Shown piece by piece: positions 1 through 5,733 of a stretch of DNA of 13,832 bases (within the stretch, counting starts at the first letter, position 1; each line of letters opens with the position of its first letter). The notes under the pieces were generated by a model that saw nothing but the letters and a program-made list of their open reading frames with translations, had not been told where the DNA came from and ran no database searches. The stretch lies in assembly GCA_964512095.1 (NCBI GenBank), contig CAZEIH010000059.1, forward strand, positions 1 through 13,832. Reading direction: 5' to 3'. This stretch comes from DTU013 sp964512095. Lineage in GTDB: Bacteria > Bacillota > Clostridia > Acetivibrionales > DTU013. The position numbers and the translations under genes were made by a program.

Positions 1-43
1 CACTTATTCTATGAATAAGTGTCTATGTGTCGTGCCTGGCACC
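1..43. repeat. Long palindrome, copy 1 (left arm truncated by window edge)
   Basis: Bases 1-9 are the inner end of the left arm, 10-12 (tat) the loop, and 13-43 a complete 31-nt right arm ending gtgcctggcacc. The right arm is identical to that of the full palindrome at 926-990, but the loop triplet is the reverse complement (tat versus ata), so the two copies are in inverted orientation on either side of the hydrolase gene. The outer 22 nt of the left arm would lie before base 1 and cannot be seen. Each arm carries the smaller dyad GTGCCAGGCAC. The overall form resembles REP-like or MITE-like intergenic repeats; that class assignment is inference. Confidence 0.85.
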
Positions 44-55
44 AGTGGGGAGAAA

Positions 56-913
56 GTGAAAAAACGGACTATAATTATTAGCATAATGCTCGTTGTATTT
101 ATCATATTAGTTGCTGGCGCCATGGCTGTTTCAATAGTTCTCATTGAAGCGGATGCCCACATATATCCCGACTATCCAAGGGTCCATCTGGAGGTAATAT
201 TGGCAAAACCGACGTTTTCAGATGAGGATTACAAGACTCTTTTTTACCAAACTGGCCTGGGCAAACCAGCAATAGACGAGTTGCGGCAAAACAGCCGTAA
301 TTGGGCTCAACGAATACTGCAGTTCCAGGAATATTTTTTTTCCAAAATTGAGTATGTTTGTGAATATAACAGTCCCATATCAAAAGAGGAGTCAATCGTG
401 GATGAAAGTGGCAATTATATATTTGGCACAGAATTGGCACCCCTTCACGAGGGCTATATACTCGTAACTAAGTCCTCCCACACCTATGGATGGAGGAACG
501 GTCATTCAGCACTGGTGGTAGATGCAGCCCATGGTAAAACACTGGAATCTGCAGTTCTGGGGTCCAACTCTATTATACAAGACATCGACAAGTGGCCTAA
601 CTATCCTAATTTTATTTTGCTCAGGCTCAAGGGCTGTTCCTACGAGAATATGAAGGAAATTGCCGACACAGCTGTAGGAGTGCTTTTAGATATCCCTTAT
701 GACTTGACTGTAGGTGTTTTCAGCCCAAAACTTGTTAGCAAGGATAAAATCAGAGGTACACACTGCTCTCATCTAATTTGGCTGGTCTATAGCTATTTCG
801 GTTATGACCTAGACTCCGACGGAGGCATCATCGTAACGCCTAATGACATTGTTAACAGCCCGGAGCTTGAAATCGTACAGGTATACGGTGTCGATCCAAG
901 AAACATCTGGTAG
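56..913 (+). CDS. Membrane-anchored permuted NlpC/P60-like (YiiX/YaeF-type) cysteine hydrolase
   Basis: The protein has one N-terminal hydrophobic segment (about residues 6-30 counted from GTG56), so the rest is probably outside the membrane. The C-terminal half looks like the circularly permuted papain-like family of YiiX/YebB: a GYILVT strand, then the His motif GHSALVV (about residue 150), then the Cys motif THCSHLIW (about residue 237), then TPNDIVNSPEL near the end, like the TPDDL-SP segment of YiiX relatives. His before Cys is the permuted order. The substrate is unknown; relatives are proposed to cleave peptide, amide or lipid-linked bonds. An ATG at 11 is in frame, but its first 11 codons come from the palindrome, so GTG56, behind GGGGAG, is preferred; its spacing is short and the start is uncertain. 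No promoter is visible. The stop lies 8 nt before the second palindrome. Family assignment is fairly sure, function is not. Confidence 0.7.
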   Translation: MKKRTIIISIMLVVFIILVAGAMAVSIVLIEADAHIYPDYPRVHLEVILAKPTFSDEDYKTLFYQTGLGKPAIDELRQNSRNWAQRILQFQEYFFSKIEYVCEYNSPISKEESIVDESGNYIFGTELAPLHEGYILVTKSSHTYGWRNGHSALVVDAAHGKTLESAVLGSNSIIQDIDKWPNYPNFILLRLKGCSYENMKEIADTAVGVLLDIPYDLTVGVFSPKLVSKDKIRGTHCSHLIWLVYSYFGYDLDSDGGIIVTPNDIVNSPELEIVQVYGVDPRNIW

Positions 914-921
914 ATGCACAA

Positions 922-994
922 CTAAGGTGCCAGGCACGACACATAGACACTTATTCATAGAATAAGTGTCTATGTGTCGTGCCTGGCACCTTAG
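922..994. repeat. Long perfect palindrome, copy 2 (35-bp arms, 3-nt loop)
   Basis: Arms 922-956 and 960-994 are perfectly complementary around the loop ata (957-959). The core shared with copy 1 is 926-990; the outer ctaa/ttag is only in this copy. It would form a very stable hairpin as RNA or single-stranded DNA. It starts 8 nt after the hydrolase stop and ends 2 nt before the -35 box of the next gene, so it may end transcription from the left or insulate the promoter. No T-run follows it, so it is not a classical intrinsic terminator. Confidence 0.95.
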
Positions 995-996
995 TA

Positions 997-1025
997 TTGA
1001 CTTCATTTTGCTTATATGGTATCTT
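997..1025 (+). promoter_or_regulatory. Candidate sigma-A promoter of the CorC-family gene
   Basis: TTGACT (997-1002), a 17-nt spacer and TATCTT (1020-1025), with an extended -10 TG at 1017-1018. Transcription would start near 1032, giving a leader of roughly 190 nt before the TTG start at 1220. Confidence 0.55.
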
Positions 1026-1056
1026 TTTGTTAAGTTGAAAAGGAGTGCAGATTTTA

Positions 1057-1227
1057 GTGGAAGATTCCTCTATACCTGAGCGAAGTATTTTATGCAATAT
1101 TAAAATGAATAATATAGACGGCAATATAAAAGGGACAGCTTGTCTTTCTGCCCTGTTTATTTGCCGTTTTTGTGTTTGTATGAATTTGGGATTATTTCAG
1201 TTTTTGGGAGGTTATTTGATTGTCTGA
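1057..1227 (+). CDS. Possible small leader ORF (56 aa) upstream of the CorC-family gene
   Basis: An open frame starts at GTG1057, 11 nt after an AAGGAG sequence (1040-1045), and ends with TGA at 1225-1227, overlapping the TTG start of the downstream gene by 8 nt. The predicted peptide begins M(V)EDSSIPERS, acidic with a proline, and ends in a hydrophobic Cys-containing stretch (ALFICRFCVC). The terminator-like hairpin at 1118-1171 lies inside this frame, so a translating ribosome would disrupt it. This could be a regulatory leader peptide or a small membrane protein. It could equally be a chance frame in a structured leader: the start codon is weak, the spacing is long and I recognise no homolog. 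Confidence 0.25.
   Translation: MEDSSIPERSILCNIKMNNIDGNIKGTACLSALFICRFCVCMNLGLFQFLGGYLIV
1118..1171 (+). terminator. Terminator-like hairpin in the leader of the CorC-family gene (candidate attenuator)
   Basis: ACGGCAA (1118-1124) pairs perfectly with TTGCCGT (1161-1167). Inside it, AGGG (1131-1134) pairs with CCCT (1151-1154) and there is a partial AT helix between. Five U residues follow (1167-1171). It lies between the promoter and the ribosome binding site of the next gene, the position of an attenuator. No known riboswitch aptamer was recognised upstream; Mg2+ M-box and yybP-ykoY signatures were looked for and not found by eye. Confidence 0.45.
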
Positions 1228-2551
1228 TAGCTCAATAATTTGGCAGCTTTTGCTGCAACTAGCCTTGATACTTGTGAATGCAGTGTTTGCATGTGCTGAG
1301 ATAGCAGTGATTTCCATGAACGACACAAAGCTGGCGAAACTCTCTGCAGCCGGTGATAAACGTGCAATAAGGCTGACCGGCCTTACGAGCCAGCCTGCCC
1401 GTTTTCTTGCTACAATACAAGTTGGCATCACCTTTGCCGGCTTCCTGGGCAGTGCTTTTGCCGCCGACAACTTTTCAGACAGGCTTGTGAATTGGCTTAT
1501 CCAAATCGGAGTAGGCATTCCAGAAAAGACCCTGGACACAATTTCAGTCATCATCATAACTATTATACTTTCATACTTTACCCTTGTACTCGGTGAGCTT
1601 GTTCCAAAAAGAATTGCTATGAAGAATGCGGAAAAGCTGGCCCTTGCCATTTCTGGCCTGATTCATTTCATTTCAAAGGCGTTTGCCCCACTGGTCTGGC
1701 TTCTAACAATGTCAACAAACGCAATACTGCGTCTGTTCGGTATTGATCCACATGCCGCTGATGATGCGATAACGGAGGAAGAGATACGCATGATGGTGGA
1801 TGAAGGAAGTGAGAAAGGTACAATAGATCCTGAAGAAAAGACAATGATCCAAAATGTTTTTGAATTTGATGATAAGACAGCAAGAGAGATTATGACACAC
1901 AGGACTGAGGTTTCACTGCTGTGGCTAGATGAAGACGATGAGGAGTGGAAAAAGACCATAACCGAGAGTAGGCATTCCATTTATCCGGTTTGTAATGAAA
2001 CTACAGATGATATAGTTGGGATATTGAATGCAAAATTCTATTTTCGTCTGAAGGACAAAAGCAGAGGAAATGTAATGAAGAACTCAGTCAAACCCGCATA
2101 TTTTGTTCCTGAAACCGTCCGTGCAGATGTTTTGTTCCGAAATATGAAAAGCAACAGACAGCATTTCGCAATAGTTCTTGATGAGTTTGGTGGTATGGAT
2201 GGCATCATTACGATAAACGATCTACTGGAAGAGTTGGTTGGCGATTTGGAGGATGACATAACGATACCAGCAGAGCCTATACCCATAGAAAGAGTAGACT
2301 CATTCACATGGAAAATACTTGGCAGTGCCCAACTTGAGGATGTCTCAGCCCAGGTGGGGGTTATACTGCCTGAAGACGATTATGACACCTTTGGGGGATT
2401 TGTATTTGGCATACTCGGGTATGTGCCCGAAGACGGCAGCACACCTGAGCTTGAAGGCTTTGATCTCAATATAAAGATACTAAAAATAAAGGATCATCAA
2501 ATGGAGAAAGCCGTAGTATGCCGAATACAAAAAACAGAAGAAAAACAATAA
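1220..2551 (+). CDS. CNNM/CorC-family (hemolysin-like) transporter with DUF21, CBS pair and CorC domains
   Basis: The 443-aa protein has the full architecture of the bacterial CNNM family, which moves Mg2+, probably with Na+, and is often labelled hemolysin C or MpfA/YhdP-like. The DUF21 membrane domain covers about residues 5-190 and includes the family motif GELVPKRIAMKNAE (125-138). A tandem CBS pair spans about 215-342, with REIMTHRTEV at its start and DEFGGMDGIITINDLLEELVGD near its end; it usually binds ATP-Mg. The CorC_HlyC domain covers about 357-438. The length is typical. The start is TTG at 1220, 8 nt behind GGGAGG (1206-1211); an ATG further downstream would remove the first helix. 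The gene sits behind its own promoter and a structured leader, so its expression may be attenuated. It converges on trpA, ending 7 nt from the trpA stop. Cytotoxicity is not implied by the name. Confidence 0.9.
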   Translation: MSDSSIIWQLLLQLALILVNAVFACAEIAVISMNDTKLAKLSAAGDKRAIRLTGLTSQPARFLATIQVGITFAGFLGSAFAADNFSDRLVNWLIQIGVGIPEKTLDTISVIIITIILSYFTLVLGELVPKRIAMKNAEKLALAISGLIHFISKAFAPLVWLLTMSTNAILRLFGIDPHAADDAITEEEIRMMVDEGSEKGTIDPEEKTMIQNVFEFDDKTAREIMTHRTEVSLLWLDEDDEEWKKTITESRHSIYPVCNETTDDIVGILNAKFYFRLKDKSRGNVMKNSVKPAYFVPETVRADVLFRNMKSNRQHFAIVLDEFGGMDGIITINDLLEELVGDLEDDITIPAEPIPIERVDSFTWKILGSAQLEDVSAQVGVILPEDDYDTFGGFVFGILGYVPEDGSTPELEGFDLNIKILKIKDHQMEKAVVCRIQKTEEKQ

Positions 2552-2558
2552 TCTTCTG
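2529..2558 (-). terminator. Probable intrinsic terminator of trpBA
   Basis: Read on the minus strand just past the trpA stop: CAGAAGA, a loop of about 10 nt, TCTTCTG, then six T residues. The stem is 7 bp and AT-rich, so strength is moderate. It lies inside the last codons of the convergent CorC-family gene. On the plus strand no T-run follows, so it acts one way. Confidence 0.5.
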
Positions 2559-3356
2559 CTATACCACTTTACTTGGCGTAATATCGTGTGATATAGCTTG
2601 TTTGAGCGTCCTCACATATTCTTCTACATAAGGTATGCATTTTGAACCATGCCTTCCAATAATGTCAACGATAGCACTGCCAACAATGACTCCATCAGCA
2701 TATGTTGCTACCTGAGCCGCCTGCTCTGCTGTTGATATCCCAAAGCCTACTGCACAAGGTATATCCCTAACTTCTTTTATTGCTTTTATCATGGTTTCAG
2801 CATCATTACATATATTCTGCCGAACACCAGTGACTCCCGTTGATGACACACAGTAGACAAAACCCTTTGCCTGGGCTGCAATCATGCGTATTCTACTGCC
2901 GGATGTCGGTGCAACCATGGAAATATGTGTAACTCCGTATTCCTCACAGAAAGGGAGTACCTCATTTCTCTCTTCAAAAGGGAGATCCGGAGTAATAATT
3001 GCATCTACACCACATTCTTTGCAATTTGAGATAAATTTAGCCGTATCATATGAAAACACCGGGTTCATATATGTCATAAATGCTATTGGAGTATCACAGT
3101 TACGCCTAATACGCTTCATCATTGAAAATATTCTATCAGTGGTTGTTCCTGCTTCAAGAGCTCTTTGGTCTGCAGCCTGAATAACAGGTCCCTCTGCAAC
3201 AGGATCCGAAAACGGGATACCCAGCTCTATAAGGTCCACTCCAGATTCAGCCATCCTATAAACCAATTGCTCTGTTATTTCCAGCGTTGGATCCCCTGCT
3301 GTTATGAACGTTATAGATGCCTTGCAATCCAGGAATGCTCTCTCTAATCTATTCAT
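2559..3356 (-). CDS. trpA: Tryptophan synthase alpha subunit
   Basis: TrpA splits indole-3-glycerol phosphate into indole and glyceraldehyde 3-phosphate; indole is passed through a tunnel to TrpB. The 265-aa length is normal for this TIM barrel. The catalytic Glu is in LIELGIPFSDP (Glu44). The second catalytic position, Asp60 in the Salmonella enzyme, is Glu55 here (PVAEGPVIQ); I recall this AEGP form in other Clostridia, so the enzyme is probably active. The phosphate-binding glycines are in AVGFGIS and DGVIVGSAIV. The ATG at 3356 overlaps the trpB stop by 8 nt (ATGAATAG) and follows a GGGGGGAGAG ribosome binding site, so the pair is translationally coupled, as expected for subunits made in equal amounts. 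No other trp genes are in the window. Confidence 0.97.
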   Translation of the reverse strand: MNRLERAFLDCKASITFITAGDPTLEITEQLVYRMAESGVDLIELGIPFSDPVAEGPVIQAADQRALEAGTTTDRIFSMMKRIRRNCDTPIAFMTYMNPVFSYDTAKFISNCKECGVDAIITPDLPFEERNEVLPFCEEYGVTHISMVAPTSGSRIRMIAAQAKGFVYCVSSTGVTGVRQNICNDAETMIKAIKEVRDIPCAVGFGISTAEQAAQVATYADGVIVGSAIVDIIGRHGSKCIPYVEEYVRTLKQAISHDITPSKVV

Positions 3357-4533
3357 AAATACTCTCCCCCCTATACCTTGCTATTGCAGCAACATCCTTG
3401 TCGCCCCTACCCGAAAGACATATGATAATTATTTGATCCTTTCCCATACCAGGTGCTAGCTTCTGGGCATATGCTACAGCATGGGCACTCTCTATGGCAG
3501 GAATTATACCCTCAGTTCGTGACAGATACTCAAATGCATCAACTGCCTCGCCATCAGTGACAGGTACATACTCTGCCCTGCCAATATCACGGAGATTTGC
3601 ATGTTCTGGCCCTACACCTGGGTAATCAAGACCGGCGGAAATAGAATAAACAGGCGCTATCTGTCCATATTGGTCCTGGCAAAAATAAGATTTCATTCCG
3701 TGGAATATACCAGGCTTGCCAACCGTCATGGTTGCTGCTGTTTTATCCGTATCGGCTCCAAGGCCCGCCGCCTCACACCCTATTAGGCGCACATCCTTGT
3801 CATTAATAAACTCATAGAACATTCCCATGGCATTACTGCCGCCGCCTACACATGCCAGCACTGCATCAGGGAGCCTACCTTCCACTGTCTTTATCTGTTG
3901 TTTTGTTTCTCTCCCGATAACACTCTGCAGATCCCTGACAATTGTCGGGAAGGGATGGGGGCCCATAACAGAACCTAAAACATAGTGAGTATCTGCGATT
4001 CGCCGTGTCCATTCACGCATCGTCTCATTTACAGCATCCTTCAGTGTCTGCGTTCCAGTAGTTACCGGGTGCACCTTTGCACCTAGCAATTCCATACGGT
4101 ATACATTGAGTGCCTGTCTCTTCGTATCCTCCATGCCCATAAAGATTTCGCATTGCATCCCCAGCAAAGCCGCTACTGTAGCTGTAGCTACACCATGCTG
4201 TCCTGCACCTGTTTCGGCAATGACCCGGGTCTTCCCCATCTTTTGAGCAAGAAGCACCTGCCCCAATACATTGTTTATCTTGTGGGATCCTGTATGGTTC
4301 AAATCTTCTCTTTTTAGATATACCTTGGCACCACCAAGATCATTAGTCATTTTCTCTGCAAAGTACAGCAATGAGGGTCTACCTGCATAGTTTTTCATGA
4401 GACTGGTGAGCTCTCTTCTAAAATCAGGATCGTCTTTGTAATACTCGTAAGCATCTTCTAGCTCAATTACTGCATTCATCAACGTTTCAGGAATATACTG
4501 TCCACCATGTATACCAAACCTGCCCTTTGACAT
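3349..4533 (-). CDS. trpB: Tryptophan synthase beta subunit
   Basis: TrpB is the PLP enzyme that joins indole and serine to make tryptophan. From ATG4533 it has 394 aa, normal for the TrpB1 type that pairs with TrpA. The PLP lysine is in HTGSHKINN (Lys85), the catalytic Glu is in AETGAGQHG (Glu107), the PLP phosphate loop is GGGSNAMG (230-237), and the ring-nitrogen Ser is in LSGRGDKD (Ser375). A TTG nine bases upstream (4542) is in frame but directly abuts the AGGAGG box, whereas ATG4533 has a 9-nt spacer, so ATG is preferred. The gene is first in the trpBA operon and lies under the T-box leader, so it should be expressed when tRNA(Trp) is uncharged. Confidence 0.97.
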   Translation of the reverse strand: MSKGRFGIHGGQYIPETLMNAVIELEDAYEYYKDDPDFRRELTSLMKNYAGRPSLLYFAEKMTNDLGGAKVYLKREDLNHTGSHKINNVLGQVLLAQKMGKTRVIAETGAGQHGVATATVAALLGMQCEIFMGMEDTKRQALNVYRMELLGAKVHPVTTGTQTLKDAVNETMREWTRRIADTHYVLGSVMGPHPFPTIVRDLQSVIGRETKQQIKTVEGRLPDAVLACVGGGSNAMGMFYEFINDKDVRLIGCEAAGLGADTDKTAATMTVGKPGIFHGMKSYFCQDQYGQIAPVYSISAGLDYPGVGPEHANLRDIGRAEYVPVTDGEAVDAFEYLSRTEGIIPAIESAHAVAYAQKLAPGMGKDQIIIICLSGRGDKDVAAIARYRGESIYE

Positions 4534-4554
4534 TTTTCTCAACCTCCTCGATAA

Positions 4555-4637
4555 AAGTCAATTCGCTTCGCTCAGGGAGTCAGGTGAGAGACTGAACTCC
4601 GCCTGACTAAGGAAGCTAATTAATTCGTCTTCATTCA
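4555..4637. repeat. Dispersed repeat, copy A (83 bp) in the trpBA leader transcript
   Basis: It matches 11866-11947 at 74 of 83 aligned positions (8 substitutions, 1 indel), in the same orientation on the plus strand. An imperfect 11-bp hairpin lies at its centre: GTCAGGTG (4579-4586), one bulged A, GAG, loop ACTGAA (4591-4596), CTC, CGCCTGAC (4600-4607). The flanking parts, starting AAGTCAATTCGCTTCGCT and ending GTCTTCATTCA, are the best conserved. The copy lies between the T-box terminator and the trpB ribosome binding site, so it is transcribed in the trpBA mRNA. No coding potential is seen. It looks like a small non-autonomous intergenic element; that is inference. Confidence 0.85.
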
Positions 4638-4950
4638 ATTAAAAAAAGCCTTTATCCCATAACAGGGACAAAAGCTTCTGCTTCTGCGGTACCACCCAAA
4701 TTGACGAATAATCGTCCGCTCAAATTGTATACTGACATACACATCCCCCTGATAACGGGTGGGATACCCGTAAACTCCTACTCTTCGTTCAATTTCAGGT
4801 TTACCTCGCAAGTCCATTCGGGATGACCGTTGCAACCGCACTCCCACCATTTTCGGCAATTCCTGCATAAATTTAGTATGCTCGCACCGGGCGGCTCTCT
4901 TTGTACAACCTGCCAAACTTACTTCTCTTGCTCATCGGTTTATAAATATT
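4634..4950 (-). promoter_or_regulatory. T-box riboswitch leader, tRNA(Trp) specifier (UGG)
   Basis: On the minus strand the leader contains the conserved T-box sequence TGGGTGGTACCGC (within 4698-4686), the stem III region around GAGTAGGAGTTTACGGG, and a stem I distal segment AGAGAGCCGC...GGTGCGAGC. The specifier loop reads GAA-TGG-AC, placing the specifier triplet TGG (Trp) at 4816-4814 in the position where the codon is displayed to tRNA. An intrinsic terminator follows. This predicts induction of trpBA when tRNA(Trp) is poorly charged. Boundaries are approximate; the 5' end is taken from the promoter. Confidence 0.93.
4640..4676 (-). terminator. T-box-controlled intrinsic terminator
   Basis: On the minus strand, AGCTTTTGTCCC (4676-4665) pairs with GGGATAAAGGCT (4658-4647) to give a 12-bp stem with three wobbles and the loop TGTTAT, followed by seven T residues. 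It sits directly after the T-box sequence, as in all transcriptional T-box leaders: uncharged tRNA favours the antiterminator, and this hairpin forms otherwise. Confidence 0.93.
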
Positions 4951-4956
4951 TCATAA

Positions 4957-4986
4957 ATTTTAACATATTACTAGCCTGCTTGTCAA
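4957..4986 (-). promoter_or_regulatory. Promoter of the trpBA T-box transcript
   Basis: A perfect -35 TTGACA (4986-4981), an 18-nt spacer and -10 TAAAAT (4962-4957) with an extended TG upstream (TGT). Transcription would start near 4950, just before the T-box stem I. Confidence 0.8.
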
Positions 4987-5162
4987 TTCATATTTTGAAT
5001 GTTCCTGACGTTTGAAGATTGCAAGTTTAAGTGACGTGAAATATATGGTAAATTTGTATAATGCAAACTTATTGTTTGTTGCATATCTTCATGGCCTCTT
5101 ACAGCGCCGAGCAAAAAGTTTTTTAAGTGCGGTTTACAATGAGTGGTTCCTGTATGATAGCC

Positions 5163-5320
5163 TGTTGGCTGGACCTAACTGGCCTTGGCTGGCCTTGACC
5201 AGTATCGGCTAATCTCCGCTGATTCCAGTTTCAGCTGGCCCAAATCCGTCTAACTGGCCTTGGCTGGTTCCAGCTTCAGCTGGACCAAATCCACCTAACT
5301 GGCCTTGGCTGGTTCTAGCT
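5163..5320. repeat. Imperfect 45-bp tandem repeats with internal hairpins
   Basis: The block ctaactggccttggctgg occurs at 5175-5192, 5250-5267 and 5295-5312. The full unit is 45 bp (5250-5294) and continues with ggttccagcttcagctgg and accaaatcc. The first unit is 75 bp because about 30 bp of diverged sequence interrupts it; its second half (5222-5249) matches the later unit with a few changes. Each unit can fold: TCCAGC-TTCA-GCTGGA forms a hairpin (5266-5286 with flanks), and AACTGGCC/GGCTGGTT can pair with wobbles. The block lies between the 3' end of the Nudix gene and the trpBA promoter. From 4987 to 5162 I see no gene or clear signal. Confidence 0.85.
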
Positions 5321-5322
5321 AA

Positions 5323-5727
5323 TTAGGGCTCCTGCCTGAAATACTGTGTTAGTTTGTCTGCTATAGGAATATCGGCAGGAAGAAGGTTATACCCTGTGAG
5401 TTCATCAGCTGTAACCCACTTGATTTGATCATGTACCCTAAGGGTAATTTCTCCCTGTATTATTTCCGCAAAATATGCAAGTAGCCGAACTGCTCCCTGG
5501 GGATAACTATATATGCTTTCGCAAAAGAACCCCTGTGCCCGGGCTGTAATGCCAAATTCTTCAGACAACTCCCTTACCAGGCACTCCTCAGGAGTCTCCA
5601 TTTTCTCAAGCTTGCCTCCTGGAAACTCCCAACCGCCTGCCATCTTTTCGTAAGGCCCTCGCCTGGCTATTAGTATCTTATCCTTTTTACAAATAATTGC
5701 TGCAGTGACATCTTTAATACTATTCAT
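5323..5727 (-). CDS. MutT-like Nudix hydrolase
   Basis: This 134-aa protein is the size of MutT-type (d)NTP pyrophosphohydrolases. The Nudix box is perfect: G38-x5-E44-x7-R52-E-L-x-E-E-x-G-I60, the helix that holds the catalytic Mg2+. It is preceded by WEFPGGKLE, typical of the MutT/NUDT1 8-oxo-dGTPase branch and of CTP pyrophosphohydrolase relatives, so nucleotide-pool cleaning is the likely role, but the substrate cannot be fixed from sequence. The ATG at 5727 lies 6 nt after the stop of the upstream Na/Pi-PhoU gene and has only a weak ribosome binding site, suggesting translational coupling in a two-gene operon. No clear intrinsic terminator was found after it; the repeat hairpins at 5163-5320 are the only structure there. 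Confidence 0.9.
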   Translation of the reverse strand: MNSIKDVTAAIICKKDKILIARRGPYEKMAGGWEFPGGKLEKMETPEECLVRELSEEFGITARAQGFFCESIYSYPQGAVRLLAYFAEIIQGEITLRVHDQIKWVTADELTGYNLLPADIPIADKLTQYFRQEP

Positions 5728-5733
5728 CAGCTT

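Noticed and set aside
809..1006. 65-codon minus-strand frame beginning MNKCLCVVPGT
   Set aside because: Its start is only the palindrome read on the other strand, and the rest is antisense to the hydrolase gene.
1032..1219. Known metal riboswitch (M-box or yybP-ykoY) before the CorC-family gene
   Set aside because: The conserved core sequences of these classes were not found by eye; only the terminator-like hairpin is supported.
4534..4542. TTG4542 as the trpB start
   Set aside because: It directly abuts the AGGAGG box; ATG4533 has correct spacing.
4635..4916. 93-codon minus-strand frame inside the trp leader
   Set aside because: It coincides with the T-box RNA, whose conserved sequence and structure explain the region.
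5012..5212. 66-codon frame upstream of the tandem repeats
   Set aside because: No ribosome binding site, no recognisable protein features, and it runs into the repeat block.
5163..5320. CRISPR array
   Set aside because: The repeats are contiguous and diverged, spacers of uniform length are absent, and no cas genes are nearby.
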